Shown: one piece after another, positions 17,395 through 25,861 of the stretch | How the letters are laid out: each line of letters starts with the position of its first letter | How positions within the stretch are numbered: the first letter of the stretch is position 1 | Source: Desulfobaccales bacterium | GTDB taxonomy: Bacteria > Desulfobacterota > Desulfobaccia > Desulfobaccales > 0-14-0-80-60-11 | Assembly (NCBI GenBank): GCA_037481655.1 | Contig: JBBFLF010000002.1 | Coordinates: forward strand, 127,856 to 191,855 | Length of the DNA stretch: 64,000 nt | Reading direction: 5' to 3' | Translations under genes and position numbers: made by a program | The notes under the pieces: generated by a model | Databases searched by the model: none | Told to the model about the DNA's origin: nothing | Seen by the model: only the letters and a program-made list of their open reading frames with translations

Positions 17395-17596
17395 GACCTT
17401 TCCCCCAGCCTCCCTCCCTGTCCGGTTTTCCATGACCGGCCAAGTCACCTCAGCCTGGGGCCAGGTTCCGGCCCGCCCAGGACACAAAGGGGCAGAGGGG
17501 AAATGAGGGTAACCCCCTGTTGCGCCCGCTTCCCATGAGGCCAAAGAAGGATCGGTCCAGGCATTCTTGGAGGGCTTCAGGCGGGGCGCCGGCATC
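17395..17596. other. Intergenic gap between convergent genes
   Basis: About 200 bases between the convergent pseudo-GH5 and peptidase genes. A weak inverted pair GACCGG-CCGGTC-like sequence occurs near 17417-17440, but there is no T run. Nothing else is recognised. Confidence 0.3.
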
Positions 17597-18208
17597 CTAA
17601 GGTCCCGGCGGCCGGAAATCAAAGGAACGCCCCGACAAGAAACGCTCTTCCAGGTAGCGGGCCAAGGATTCCTGGAAAACCTCGCTGGGCCAGCCCCCGG
17701 GGGACTCGCTCAGCACGAAATGGGTGAGCTCGTGGGCCAGGATGCCGAGGCGGGCGTCCGCCACCGAGAGGTAGAGGGTGCGGCTTTTCGGCTCATAAAA
17801 GGCGGGCAGCCACCCCCGGGGAGTGGGGGTTAGGGGCCTGCGCCCACTCAAGGCGTCATGTTCCCGGCGCACCGCCAGGGCATCGGGCACAAGCCGCAGC
17901 CTGAGGCGCACCCCCGGCGGCGGTCGGCGCTTCAGCACCCGGGTGATTTCCGCCAGCATGTCATCGAGCCTGAGAGCCAAGGCGCCCAAATCCGGGGGCG
18001 CTCCCGGGGCCGGCGAGGCCACCCCCAGCCGGCGGGCCAGCTCCTCCAGGTGCTCCCGGCGGTCATAGACGACATCCACCCGCTCGGTGTGAAAAAGCTG
18101 CTGCGGCACGGGCCGCCGCAGCGCCGGAGGGGGCACCCCGGGCTGGGCCGGGGCGGACGCGGGCCAACTGAACCACACCGCGGCGGCAATCAGGATCAGG
18201 CGGAAGAT
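17597..18208 (-). CDS. Secreted zinc metallopeptidase-like protein (HEXXH, peptidase MA type), non-standard start likely
   Basis: The frame is open from a distal ATG at 18298, but that codon has no ribosome site. A perfect AGGAGG (18222-18217) lies eight bases before an ATC codon at 18208, immediately followed by IFRLILIAAAVWFSWPASAP, a good signal peptide. I therefore propose ATC as the start, giving 203 residues; the ATG would give 233. The mature protein has LGILAHELTHFVLSE (His159, Glu160, His163) and then VFQESLARYLEE with Glu180 as probable third zinc ligand, the pattern of gluzincin peptidase-MA proteins. It faces the pseudo-GH5 gene tail to tail and may act on the products of that island or on the cell envelope. 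Confidence 0.7.
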   Translation of the reverse strand: MFRLILIAAAVWFSWPASAPAQPGVPPPALRRPVPQQLFHTERVDVVYDRREHLEELARRLGVASPAPGAPPDLGALALRLDDMLAEITRVLKRRPPPGVRLRLRLVPDALAVRREHDALSGRRPLTPTPRGWLPAFYEPKSRTLYLSVADARLGILAHELTHFVLSESPGGWPSEVFQESLARYLEERFLSGRSFDFRPPGP

Positions 18209-18312
18209 GGCAGGATCCTCCTTTGCTTTCAGTTCATTGTCGCCCAAAAGGCAGAACAAAGAAACGGGGAAGGGGAAGAAGGGATAAGTTCCGATCATTC
18301 ACCCGGAGATTT

Positions 18313-18353
18313 CGGGAGAGGGGCCAGGGATCGGGAACTCTGCCCCCTCTCCT
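18313..18353. repeat. REP-like palindromic intergenic element, copy 2
   Basis: CGGGAGAGGGGCCAGGG and its near-complement CTGCCCCCTCTCC flank a short centre GGGAACTC. The arms match those at 8620, 21262 and 56373. It lies upstream of rplM. Confidence 0.6.
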
Positions 18354-18537
18354 CAACCCTCTCCCCGACCCCATTGTAGGCGCTTCAGGGGAGAGGAATC
18401 CACCGACCCCGGCCCTCCCCGTGAAAATGCCTTTCGCCATCATCTCATCTGGTGTCCCTCAACGTGAGACGCGGACCTTGGGATTCCTGACGGGCCCCAC
18501 GATAATGAGAACAGATGGATTTGAGGGTTCCAGGCCC

Positions 18538-18567
18538 TTGACAAAGTTGTGATGCCTTCGATACAGT
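18538..18567 (+). promoter_or_regulatory. Sigma-70-type promoter for rplM-rpsI-argC-truA
   Basis: TTGACA (18538-18543) and TACAGT (18562-18567) are separated by 18 bases, about 30 bases before the rplM start. The region after it is AT-rich (GTTAATAGGTTAATTTTTC), fitting a short leader. Confidence 0.7.
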
Positions 18568-18597
18568 TAATAGGTTAATTTTTCACCGAGGTTATCC

Positions 18598-19032
18598 ATG
18601 CCGACCTATATGGCCAAATCGGGCGAAGTGCCCCGGGAGTGGCTCTTGGTGGATGCCCAGGGCCAGGTGCTGGGCCGCCTGGCCAGCCGCATTGCCATGG
18701 CGCTCCGGGGCAAGAACAAACCCACCTTCTCCCCCCACCTCGACGCCGGGGATTTTGTGGTGGTGGTGAATGCCGACAAGGTGGTCCTCACCGGGCAGAA
18801 GTGGGACAAAAAAGTGTATTACCGGCATACCGGCTACATGGGCGGCCTCAAGAGCATCACCGCCCGGCAGCTTCTGAAGAAACGGCCGGAGGATTTGCTG
18901 CGCCACGCGGTCCGGGGCATGCTCCCCAAAAACAGCCTGGGGCGCCAGCTCTTGAAGAAACTGAAGATTTACGCCGGCCCCGGGCATCCCCATGAGGCCC
19001 AGCAACCCCGGCCGGTGACCTGGGAGGATTAA
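18598..19032 (+). CDS. rplM: 50S ribosomal protein L13
   Basis: The 144-residue product is full-length L13. It shows the family signature [20 protein letters not shown], and [20 protein letters not shown] near the C-terminus, with the usual [13 protein letters not shown] end. L13 is an early assembly protein of the large subunit. The gene begins an operon with rpsI, whose ATG shares the last base of the rplM stop codon, and it is preceded by a clear promoter at 18538. Confidence 0.99.
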   Translation: MPTYMAKSGEVPREWLLVDAQGQVLGRLASRIAMALRGKNKPTFSPHLDAGDFVVVVNADKVVLTGQKWDKKVYYRHTGYMGGLKSITARQLLKKRPEDLLRHAVRGMLPKNSLGRQLLKKLKIYAGPGHPHEAQQPRPVTWED

Positions 19033-19427
19033 TGGCCCAATCGTTCAACATCCACGCGGTGGGCAAACGCAAATCGGCGGTGGCCCGGGTGTATCTCAGG
19101 CCCGGCAGCGGCCGCATTATCGTCAATGACCGGGACTTCCAGGAGTATTTCCCCCTGGAGACCACCCGCAATCTGGCCAGCCAGCCCTTGCGGCTTCTCA
19201 ATGTGGGCGCCGACCTGGACATCCTGGTGAATGTCACCGGCGGCGGCCCCGAAGGCCAAGCCGGGGCCATCAAGCACGGCCTCAGCCGGGCGCTGCAGGA
19301 GCTCAACCCCGAATACCGCCCCATCCTCAAGAAGGCGGGTTTCCTCACCCGGGACGCCCGCATCAAGGAACGCAAGAAATACGGCCGCCGGGGCGCCCGC
19401 CGGGGCTGCCAGTACTCCAAGCGGTAA
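19032..19427 (+). CDS. rpsI: 30S ribosomal protein S9
   Basis: This is a complete 131-residue S9, with [20 protein letters not shown] at the N-terminus, [19 protein letters not shown] in the centre and the basic C-terminal tail ending in CQYSKR, which reaches the ribosomal P site. The rplM-rpsI pair is conserved across bacteria. The start overlaps the upstream stop by one base, so translation is coupled. The argC gene begins 11 bases downstream in the same direction. Confidence 0.99.
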   Translation: MAQSFNIHAVGKRKSAVARVYLRPGSGRIIVNDRDFQEYFPLETTRNLASQPLRLLNVGADLDILVNVTGGGPEGQAGAIKHGLSRALQELNPEYRPILKKAGFLTRDARIKERKKYGRRGARRGCQYSKR

Positions 19428-19437
19428 GTTTCCTGCC

Positions 19438-20484
19438 ATGTCCGGCCAGGTGACGGTGGCGGTGGTGGGGGCCTCGGGCTACACCGGGCTGGAGCTCATG
19501 CGCCTTCTGGCCCGGCACCCCTATGTCCGGCTCGTGGCCCTCACCTCCCGGGAGTACCAGGGCCGGCCCGTGGGCCAGGTCTTCCCCGCCCTGGCTCGCA
19601 TCGTGGAGCAGGACTTTATCCCTCCGGACCCGGAGCTGGTGGCGGGCCGGGCCCAGTTTGTCTTCACCGCGGTGCCCCATCAGACCGCCATGGCGATGGT
19701 GCCCCGGCTGTTGGCCGCAGGCTCCCGGGTGGTGGACCTGAGCGCCGACTTCCGCTTCCGGGACCCGCAAGTGTACGAAGCCTGGTATCAGCCCCACACC
19801 GTGCCGGAGCTTCTGGCCGAGGCGGTTTACGGCTTGCCGGAGCTCCACCGGGAGCGTATCAGCACCGCCCGGCTGGTGGGCAATCCCGGATGCTACCCCA
19901 CCGCAGTCATCCTGGGCCTGGCGCCCCTGGTGAAAGCCCGGCGGGTGGACCTTACCTCCCTCATCGCCGACTGCAAAAGCGGGGTGAGCGGCGCCGGCCG
20001 GGGGGCCTCCTTGGCCACCTCTTTTTGCGAGGTGGCCGACAGCTTCCGGGCCTACAAGGTCTTCGAGCACCGCCACACCCCGGAGATGGAGCAGGAGCTG
20101 AGCCTCATCGCCGGGGAGCCGGTGCGCCTCACCTTCACTCCGCATCTGGTGCCCATGAACCGAGGCATTCTGGCCACCCTTTATGCCACCCTGACCTCGC
20201 CGGCCACCGAGGCCGAGCTTTATAGGCTTTACGAAGATTTTTACCGGGAGGAGCCCTTTGTCCGGGTGATGCCGCCGGGAACTTTGCCCACCACGGCTCA
20301 GGTCAGGGGCAGCAATTACTGTGACCTGGCCCTCAAGGTGCACCCGGCCGGGGACCGGGTCATCGTGGTGGCCGCCATCGACAATCTGGCCCGGGGCGCG
20401 GCGGCTCAGGCGGTGTGCAATTTCAATGTCATGGCCGGCTTTCCCGAGACCACCGGCCTGGACGGGCCGCCCCTGACCCCCTAA
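19438..20484 (+). CDS. argC: N-acetyl-gamma-glutamyl-phosphate reductase
   Basis: The 348-residue enzyme reduces N-acetylglutamyl phosphate to the semialdehyde with NADPH, step 3 of arginine synthesis, in the cytoplasm. The Rossmann motif VVGASGYTGLELMRLLARHP is at the N-terminus and the catalytic cysteine is Cys152 in VGNPGCYPTA. The HRHTPEMEQEL and TPHLVPMNRGILATLY motifs are also typical. I chose the ATG 11 bases after rpsI; a longer reading would overlap rpsI. Its place behind ribosomal protein genes, away from other arg genes, probably ties it to growth-rate control. Confidence 0.97.
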   Translation: MSGQVTVAVVGASGYTGLELMRLLARHPYVRLVALTSREYQGRPVGQVFPALARIVEQDFIPPDPELVAGRAQFVFTAVPHQTAMAMVPRLLAAGSRVVDLSADFRFRDPQVYEAWYQPHTVPELLAEAVYGLPELHRERISTARLVGNPGCYPTAVILGLAPLVKARRVDLTSLIADCKSGVSGAGRGASLATSFCEVADSFRAYKVFEHRHTPEMEQELSLIAGEPVRLTFTPHLVPMNRGILATLYATLTSPATEAELYRLYEDFYREEPFVRVMPPGTLPTTAQVRGSNYCDLALKVHPAGDRVIVVAAIDNLARGAAAQAVCNFNVMAGFPETTGLDGPPLTP

Positions 20485-20502
20485 AGCCGCCGGTGCCCGG
20501 CC

Positions 20503-21243
20503 ATGGGCCCCCGCAACCTCCGCCTGGACCTGGAATACGACGGCACCCGCTACCACGGCTGGCAGCGACAGGCAAACGCCCTCACCCTCCAGGAGACCAT
20601 CGAAAGCGCCTTGGCCCGCCTCACCGGCGAGCGGGTGCACCTCATCGGCTCCGGCCGCACCGACGCCGGGGTGCACGCCAAATGCCAGGTGGCCAACTTC
20701 CGCACGGCAAGCGCCCTGCCGCTGAGGGCCTTTATTTACGGACTCAACTCCCTGTTGCCGCCGGATATTGCGGTCCTCCACGCCGCCGAGGTGCCGTGGG
20801 ACTTCCATGCCCGCAAATCCGCCCGGGCCAAGACTTATGAATACCGGCTGCTCAACCGGCCGGTGCGCTCGCCCCTGAGCCTGCGCTACGCCTGGCAGGT
20901 GGCCCCGCCCCTGGCGCTGGCGGCCATGGAGGAGGCGGCTTGGGTGCTGATAGGGGAGCATGACTTTGCCGCCTTCCAGGCCAGCGGCAGCTCGGTGCGC
21001 ACCACCCGGCGCCGGGTGGAGGCGGCCGGCTGGCGGCGGGAGGGGGAGTTTCTCATCTTTCGCATCACCGCCAATGGCTTTCTTCGGGGCATGGTGCGCA
21101 GCCTGGTGGGCACCATGGTGCAGATCGGGCTTAAGAAACGGCCGGTGGCTGACCTGGCGGAGCTTCTTGTCCGTTCCCAGCGGGCCCAGGTGGGGCCCAC
21201 TGCCCCGCCCCAGGGGTTGTGCCTGGTGGAAGTGAGGTATTGA
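20503..21243 (+). CDS. truA: tRNA pseudouridine(38-40) synthase
   Basis: The 246-residue TruA isomerises uridines 38, 39 and 40 in the anticodon arm of many tRNAs. The catalytic Asp54 lies in the GSGRTDAGVHA motif, and the N-terminal LRLDLEYDGTRYHGWQRQ and the later GFLRGMVRSLVGTM are classical family signatures. It starts 18 bases after argC and likely ends the rplM operon. A palindromic element follows. Confidence 0.98.
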   Translation: MGPRNLRLDLEYDGTRYHGWQRQANALTLQETIESALARLTGERVHLIGSGRTDAGVHAKCQVANFRTASALPLRAFIYGLNSLLPPDIAVLHAAEVPWDFHARKSARAKTYEYRLLNRPVRSPLSLRYAWQVAPPLALAAMEEAAWVLIGEHDFAAFQASGSSVRTTRRRVEAAGWRREGEFLIFRITANGFLRGMVRSLVGTMVQIGLKKRPVADLAELLVRSQRAQVGPTAPPQGLCLVEVRY

Positions 21244-21261
21244 GGAGTTGAGGAATGGGTG

Positions 21262-21304
21262 CGGGAGAGGGGCAGGGGGCCACAACTCCTGGCCCCCTCT
21301 CCCG
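21262..21304. repeat. REP-like palindromic intergenic element, copy 3
   Basis: This is the most regular copy. The arms CGGGAGAGGGGC and the complementary GGCCCCCTCTCCCG enclose GGGGGCCACAACTCCT. It lies right after truA. There is no T run, so a role as intrinsic terminator is doubtful. Confidence 0.65.
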
Positions 21305-21392
21305 AGGGCTCTCAGCCTGGCCTCCACCGGTGAGAAGGGCTCGAGGCCACGTCCCAGGGGGAAGTTTTGCTTCCCCTCCTTTTGGAGGCACC

Positions 21393-22235
21393 ATGTATCG
21401 CCACATCCTGGCGGCCATCAATGAGCACAGCAACTCCGAAGCGGCGGCCCGCTATGCCGTGGCCGTGGCCCAGGCGGCAGGGGCCTCCCTCACCCTGGCC
21501 TTTGTGGCGCCTCCGGGCCTGCCGGTGGAGATGGTCCGGAGCGCCGAGGCAGCCCTCGAGCGCCTTTTCCTGGAGGCCTCCGCCAAAGAGCTGCCGGTGG
21601 AAAGCCTCATCCGCACCGGGGAGCCGGTGCGGCACCTGAAAGACCTGGTGCGGGACAGGCGGGTGGACCTGGCCTTTGTGGCCACCCGGCGGGAGGACCT
21701 CTCCCGGCGTTACTTCACCAGCACCATGGCCCGGCGCCTGTCCCTCGCCCTGCCCTGCTCGGTGGCCCTGGTCCGGGTGGTGCACCCCGGCCATGTCTTT
21801 CCCCGGCATCTCCTGGTACCCCTCCGGGGAGCCATGACCCACCTGGAGGAGCGGGCGCTGCTGGTGGGCCTCTTGGCCCGGGCGTTTGGGGCCCGGGTCA
21901 CCCTCTTCCATGCCCCCCGCCACCTGGAGCGCTTCTTTCGGGGAACGGCGAAAGTGCCCCCCCCGGAGCGGGAACCCGGGGTGGTCCGGAAAATGGAGGA
22001 GTTCATGGCCCTTCTGGCCCGCTTCCAGGTGGACACCCGCCAGCGGTTCCGCCGGGGCCGGCCGGCCGTGGCCATCACCACGGAGGCCGCGGTGAGCCGC
22101 CATGACCTCATCGTCATGGGCGCGAGCACCCGGGGGCTTTTGGCCAGCCTGGTGAGCGGCAATCCGGTGGAGGAGGTGCTGCGGGAGACGCCCTGCAACC
22201 TCATCATCCACCTGCCCCGGGGGGGTGGGGCATGA
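21393..22235 (+). CDS. Tandem universal stress protein (UspA family)
   Basis: The 280-residue cytoplasmic protein contains two Usp folds. The first begins MYRHILAAINEHSNSEAAAR and runs to about residue 133. The second starts at HLLVPLRGAMTHLEERALLV and ends with LIVMGASTRGLLASLVSGNP, the usual nucleotide-binding GxSxxG-type loop region. The second domain ends with the ETPCNLIIHLPR strand. I selected the ATG behind TTGGAGG. The gene overlaps the following cation ATPase by ATGA, so the two are made together. Usp domains often sit next to or inside transporters as ATP-sensing regulators, and such a role for the ATPase is inferred. Confidence 0.9.
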   Translation: MYRHILAAINEHSNSEAAARYAVAVAQAAGASLTLAFVAPPGLPVEMVRSAEAALERLFLEASAKELPVESLIRTGEPVRHLKDLVRDRRVDLAFVATRREDLSRRYFTSTMARRLSLALPCSVALVRVVHPGHVFPRHLLVPLRGAMTHLEERALLVGLLARAFGARVTLFHAPRHLERFFRGTAKVPPPEREPGVVRKMEEFMALLARFQVDTRQRFRRGRPAVAITTEAAVSRHDLIVMGASTRGLLASLVSGNPVEEVLRETPCNLIIHLPRGGGA

Positions 22236-24877
22236 GCATCCAGGAGCTCAGCCGGGAGGAGGCCCTCAAGGCCCTGGCCAGCCGGGAGAGCGGCCTCACC
22301 GCCGACGAGGCCCGCCGCCGGCTGGAGGAGTACGGCCCCAACGAGATCCGGGAAGTGCGCCGGGTGCCGTTGTGGCACCGGTTCCTGGCCCAGTTCACCC
22401 ATTTCCTGGCCGTGCTCCTGTGGCTGGCGGCGGGGTTGTGCTTTCTTTCCGATTACCTCAAGCCCGACGAGGGCTTGGGCCGCCTGGGCTGGGCCATTGT
22501 CGGGGTCATTCTGGTCAACGCCCTGTTCACCTTTCTCCAGGAATATCGGGCCGAAAGGGCCGTGGCGGCTTTGAAGGCCCTCCTCCCCTTCCAGGTCAAG
22601 GTGCGGCGGGAGGGGGTCCTCACCACCATCCCGGCCCGGGAGGTGGTCCCCGGGGATATCGTGCTGTTGGAGGAAGGGGACAAAGTGCCGGCGGACGCCC
22701 GGCTGCTCGCGGCCAGCCGCCTCCGGGTGAACAACGCCCCCCTGACCGGCGAGTCGGCCCCCCAGGCCCGGAGCGCCGAGCCTTTTTCCGGGGATTCCCT
22801 CAAGAGCCCCAACCTGGTGTTTGCCGGCACCCTGGTGGTGAGCGGCAGTGGCGAAGCCGTGGCCATCGCCACCGGCATGGCCACGGAATTCGGCAAGATC
22901 GCCCACCTGACCGCCGGGGTGAAGCCGGGCCTGAGCCCCCTGCAGCGGGAAATCGTCCGGGTCACCCGGGTGGTGGCGCTCATCGCGCTGATCATGGGCC
23001 TGGGATTCTTCGCCTTGGGTTTCGTGGTGGCCCGGGGGTTCTGGCAGAATTTCCTCTTCGCCGTGGGCATCATCGTGGCCAATGTGCCCGAAGGGCTCCT
23101 GCCCACGGTGACCTTGTCCCTGGCCGTGGGCTCCCAGCGGCTGGCGGCCAGGAAGGCTTTGGTGAAGACCCTCACGGCGGTGGAGACGCTGGGGTCGGTG
23201 AACGTCATCTGCTCGGACAAGACCGGCACCCTGACGGAAAACCGCATGGCGGTGCAGGAGATGTGGGTGCCGGGGGAGGCCCGGCCGGGGCGGCAGTTCG
23301 GCCAGCAGATGCTTCTCACCATTGCCGGGCTGTGCAACAACGCGGTCTTCTCCGGCGGGGAATACCGGGGCGATCCCACGGAGGTGGCCCTGCTTAGGGC
23401 GGTCCGGGACCTTAAGGCGGAGCTTACCGCCCAGCGCCTGGCAGAAGTGCCCTTCGACGCCGACCGCAAGCGCATGACCACGGTGCATCAGGTGCAGGGG
23501 GAGACCCTGGTGCTCACCAAGGGCGCCCTGGAAATGGTGTTGCCCCGGTGTGCCCAGGTGGTGTGGGAGGGGGAGGCGGCCCCTCTGGAGGACGACAAAA
23601 AAGCGGCGATTCACAAGACCTATGAGAGCATGATGGACCGGGGGCTCAGGGTCATGGCCTTTGCCTTCCGGCCCTTGGAGCTCCCCCCGGGCGGGGAAGT
23701 GCCCCCGGACGAGGTGCTGGAAAGCGGGTTGATCTTTGCCGGCCTGATGGGCCTGCTGGATCCGCCCCGGGCTGAGGTGGCCGAGGCGGTGCGCCTCTGT
23801 CGGGAGGCGGGCATCCGGGCCATCATGATCACCGGGGACGCCGGCCGCACCGCCCTGGCGGTGGCCCGGCAGATCGGCCTGGCTCAGGGCCCCACCCGAG
23901 TGGTGGAGGGCCCGGAGCTGGAGGCCATGAGCGACCCGGAGCTGTCGGAGTGCCTCCGGGGGGAGGTGATTTTTGCCCGCATGACCCCCCGCCACAAGCT
24001 GCGCATCGTCACCGCCCTGCAGGAGCTGGGCCTGAGGGTGGCGGTCACCGGCGACGGGGTCAACGACGCCCCGGCCCTGAAGCAGGCGGATATCGGCATC
24101 GCCATGGGGCTGATCGGCACCGACGTGGCCCGGGAGGCTGCGGACATGGTGCTTCTGGACGACAACTTCGCCACCATCGTGGCCGCGGTGGAGGAGGGCC
24201 GGGCGGTCTTTGAGAACATCCGGAAATTCATCATCTACATCTTCGCCCACCTCACCCCGGAGGTGGTGCCCTATATCCTCTTCTCCTTCCTGCCCATCCC
24301 CTTGCCCCTGACCGTCATGCAGATTCTGGCCATCGACCTGGGGACGGAGACCCTGCCGGCCCTGGCCCTGGGGACGGAACGGGCCGAACCCACCGTCATG
24401 CGGCAGCCTCCCCGGGTGGGGGGACTCATTGACCGGGAGGTGTTTTTCCGGGGCTATATCTTTCTGGGCGGCCTCAGTTGCCTGGGCGTTCTCTTTGCCT
24501 ATTTCCACGTGCTTTATAACGGGGGCTGGACCTGGGGGCAGGTCCTGCCTCTGGACCATCCCCTGGCCCGCCAGGCCGCCAGCGCCACCTTCCTGGGCAT
24601 CGTCCTCATGCAGGTGGCCAACGTCTTTGCCTGCCGGTCATCGGTGGAACCCCTCAACCGGCTGGGGCTGTTCACCAATAAGCTGATGCTGGCGGGCATC
24701 GCCCTGGAGCTGGCCCTGGCCTATGTCATCATCTACCACCCCTGGGGCCAGGAGATCTTCGGCACCGCGGCTTTGCCCGCCTGGGTCTGGCTCGTTCTGG
24801 TCCCCTTCGGCCTGGCCCTGCTGCTGCTGGAGGAATTGCGCAAGCTGATGGTGCGCCGCTTCGGCCGCACGGCCTGA
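22232..24877 (+). CDS. P-type cation-transporting ATPase, type II (P2A/P2C-like)
   Basis: The 881-residue protein is a complete type II P-ATPase. In order it shows an N-terminal cation ATPase domain (EEALKALASRESGLTADEAR), an actuator region with LTGESAP, the phosphorylation site CSDKTGTLTENRM (Asp329), a nucleotide domain with KGALEMVLPRC, the hinge AVTGDGVNDAPALKQADIGI, and six C-terminal membrane segments. Helix 4 reads VANVPEGLLPTVTLSLAV. The NVPEGLLPTVT form is typical of Na/K-type (P2C) pumps, while Ca pumps of the P2A type usually have a different residue pattern. The cation is thus possibly Na+ or K+, but this is inference. It is translationally coupled to the Usp gene. Confidence 0.93.
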   Translation: MSIQELSREEALKALASRESGLTADEARRRLEEYGPNEIREVRRVPLWHRFLAQFTHFLAVLLWLAAGLCFLSDYLKPDEGLGRLGWAIVGVILVNALFTFLQEYRAERAVAALKALLPFQVKVRREGVLTTIPAREVVPGDIVLLEEGDKVPADARLLAASRLRVNNAPLTGESAPQARSAEPFSGDSLKSPNLVFAGTLVVSGSGEAVAIATGMATEFGKIAHLTAGVKPGLSPLQREIVRVTRVVALIALIMGLGFFALGFVVARGFWQNFLFAVGIIVANVPEGLLPTVTLSLAVGSQRLAARKALVKTLTAVETLGSVNVICSDKTGTLTENRMAVQEMWVPGEARPGRQFGQQMLLTIAGLCNNAVFSGGEYRGDPTEVALLRAVRDLKAELTAQRLAEVPFDADRKRMTTVHQVQGETLVLTKGALEMVLPRCAQVVWEGEAAPLEDDKKAAIHKTYESMMDRGLRVMAFAFRPLELPPGGEVPPDEVLESGLIFAGLMGLLDPPRAEVAEAVRLCREAGIRAIMITGDAGRTALAVARQIGLAQGPTRVVEGPELEAMSDPELSECLRGEVIFARMTPRHKLRIVTALQELGLRVAVTGDGVNDAPALKQADIGIAMGLIGTDVAREAADMVLLDDNFATIVAAVEEGRAVFENIRKFIIYIFAHLTPEVVPYILFSFLPIPLPLTVMQILAIDLGTETLPALALGTERAEPTVMRQPPRVGGLIDREVFFRGYIFLGGLSCLGVLFAYFHVLYNGGWTWGQVLPLDHPLARQAASATFLGIVLMQVANVFACRSSVEPLNRLGLFTNKLMLAGIALELALAYVIIYHPWGQEIFGTAALPAWVWLVLVPFGLALLLLEELRKLMVRRFGRTA

Positions 24878-25024
24878 GGGTGCAGGAGGGGCAGCGGAAA
24901 GGCTTGGTTTCTGACGCCGCCTGTGAAACAATAACACCTAACTAAAGATGGAAATTCCCGGGTGTGGGCTTGTGCCGTCCCGCCGGCCTTTGGGGCGGAG
25001 GGCGCCCCGGCCACGAGGTGCGCT

Positions 25025-25699
25025 ATGGCTGAGGTCCCCAGGTATCCGGATAAATTTCGACAGGAGATCAGCGCCTTAAAGGAGCGGCTCCTGAAGCTGG
25101 CCGGGATGGCGGAAGAGGCCATCCATCGGGCGGTGCAGGCTTTCTTAAGGCGGGACCGGGAGCTGGCCCGGCAGGTGATCCGCGGGGACAAGGAGATCAA
25201 CGACCTGGAGGAGGCCATCGACGCCGAGTGTGTGCGGCTCATCGCTCTCTACCAGCCGGTGGCCGCGGACTTAAGGGAGATCATGGCTGCGGACCACATC
25301 ATCGCCGAGCTGGAGCGCATCGGCGATCTGGCGGTGAACATCGCCGAGGAGGCCCTCTCCTTGGAGCCCCCCGGCGGCCGGGACTTTCACCCGGAGATGG
25401 GCCGGCTGGCGGAGATGGTGCTCACCATGGTGCGCCAGAGCCTCACCGCCTACGTGGAGCGCAATCCCGCCCTGGCCCGGGAGGTCTGCCGGGCGGACGA
25501 CGAGGTGGATGAGCTCCACCGCCGCCTCACCCAGGAGGTCCTCAAGGAGATGGTGGCCGATGAGGTCATCGGCTTCGGGGAGGCCCAGATCAGCGTGGCC
25601 CGCCACCTGGAGCGGGTGGGGGATCATGCCACCAATATCGCCGAACAGGTGGTCTACGCCGCAGAGGGGGAAAGCATCCGCCACCGCTGCCAGGGCTAA
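25025..25699 (+). CDS. phoU: Phosphate-signalling accessory protein PhoU
   Basis: The 224-residue PhoU is made of two repeated three-helix bundles. The metal-binding repeat motifs are ADHIIAELERIGDLAVNIAE near residue 90 and ARHLERVGDHATNIAEQVVY near residue 194. PhoU normally restrains the PhoR kinase and the Pst transporter at the cytoplasmic membrane. Here there is no pst or pho gene next to it. The ATG was chosen because it begins at the first helix; an upstream frame extension has no ribosome site. Confidence 0.95.
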   Translation: MAEVPRYPDKFRQEISALKERLLKLAGMAEEAIHRAVQAFLRRDRELARQVIRGDKEINDLEEAIDAECVRLIALYQPVAADLREIMAADHIIAELERIGDLAVNIAEEALSLEPPGGRDFHPEMGRLAEMVLTMVRQSLTAYVERNPALAREVCRADDEVDELHRRLTQEVLKEMVADEVIGFGEAQISVARHLERVGDHATNIAEQVVYAAEGESIRHRCQG

Positions 25700-25814
25700 A
25701 GGCCAAGGCCCAACCGAGACTGCACAGGGGGATCCGGGGCCTCGCTTTTACATGCAGATTGGAGGGCGGCCTGGGGCCGGGAAGGGGTAACTCCTTGAAT
25801 TCGGGACAAATCCC

Positions 25815-25843
25815 TTGACATCCGCCCGGGGCCACCTTACTTT
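25815..25843 (+). promoter_or_regulatory. Promoter for hrcA-grpE-dnaK
   Basis: TTGACA (25815-25820) and TACTTT (25838-25843) are 17 bases apart, ending 18 bases before the hrcA start. The leader would therefore be very short. No CIRCE inverted repeat (TTAGCACTC-N9-GAGTGCTAA) is present around it. Confidence 0.7.
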
Positions 25844-25861
25844 GAAACAGGCAAACACACG

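Noticed and set aside
21710-24559. A 949-residue open frame on the minus strand
   Set aside because: It is antisense to the Usp and P-type ATPase genes, His/Gly/Arg-rich, without family similarity. GC-rich codon bias produces such long mirror frames, as also at 12089-14506 and 6209-8323.
24878-25024. A riboswitch between the cation ATPase and phoU
   Set aside because: The leader has no match to known metal, fluoride, or preQ1 consensus elements, and no terminator or sequestering hairpin was found.
25700-25861. CIRCE operator upstream of hrcA
   Set aside because: No TTAGCACTC or GAGTGCTAA halves are present on either strand here or before grpE and dnaK.
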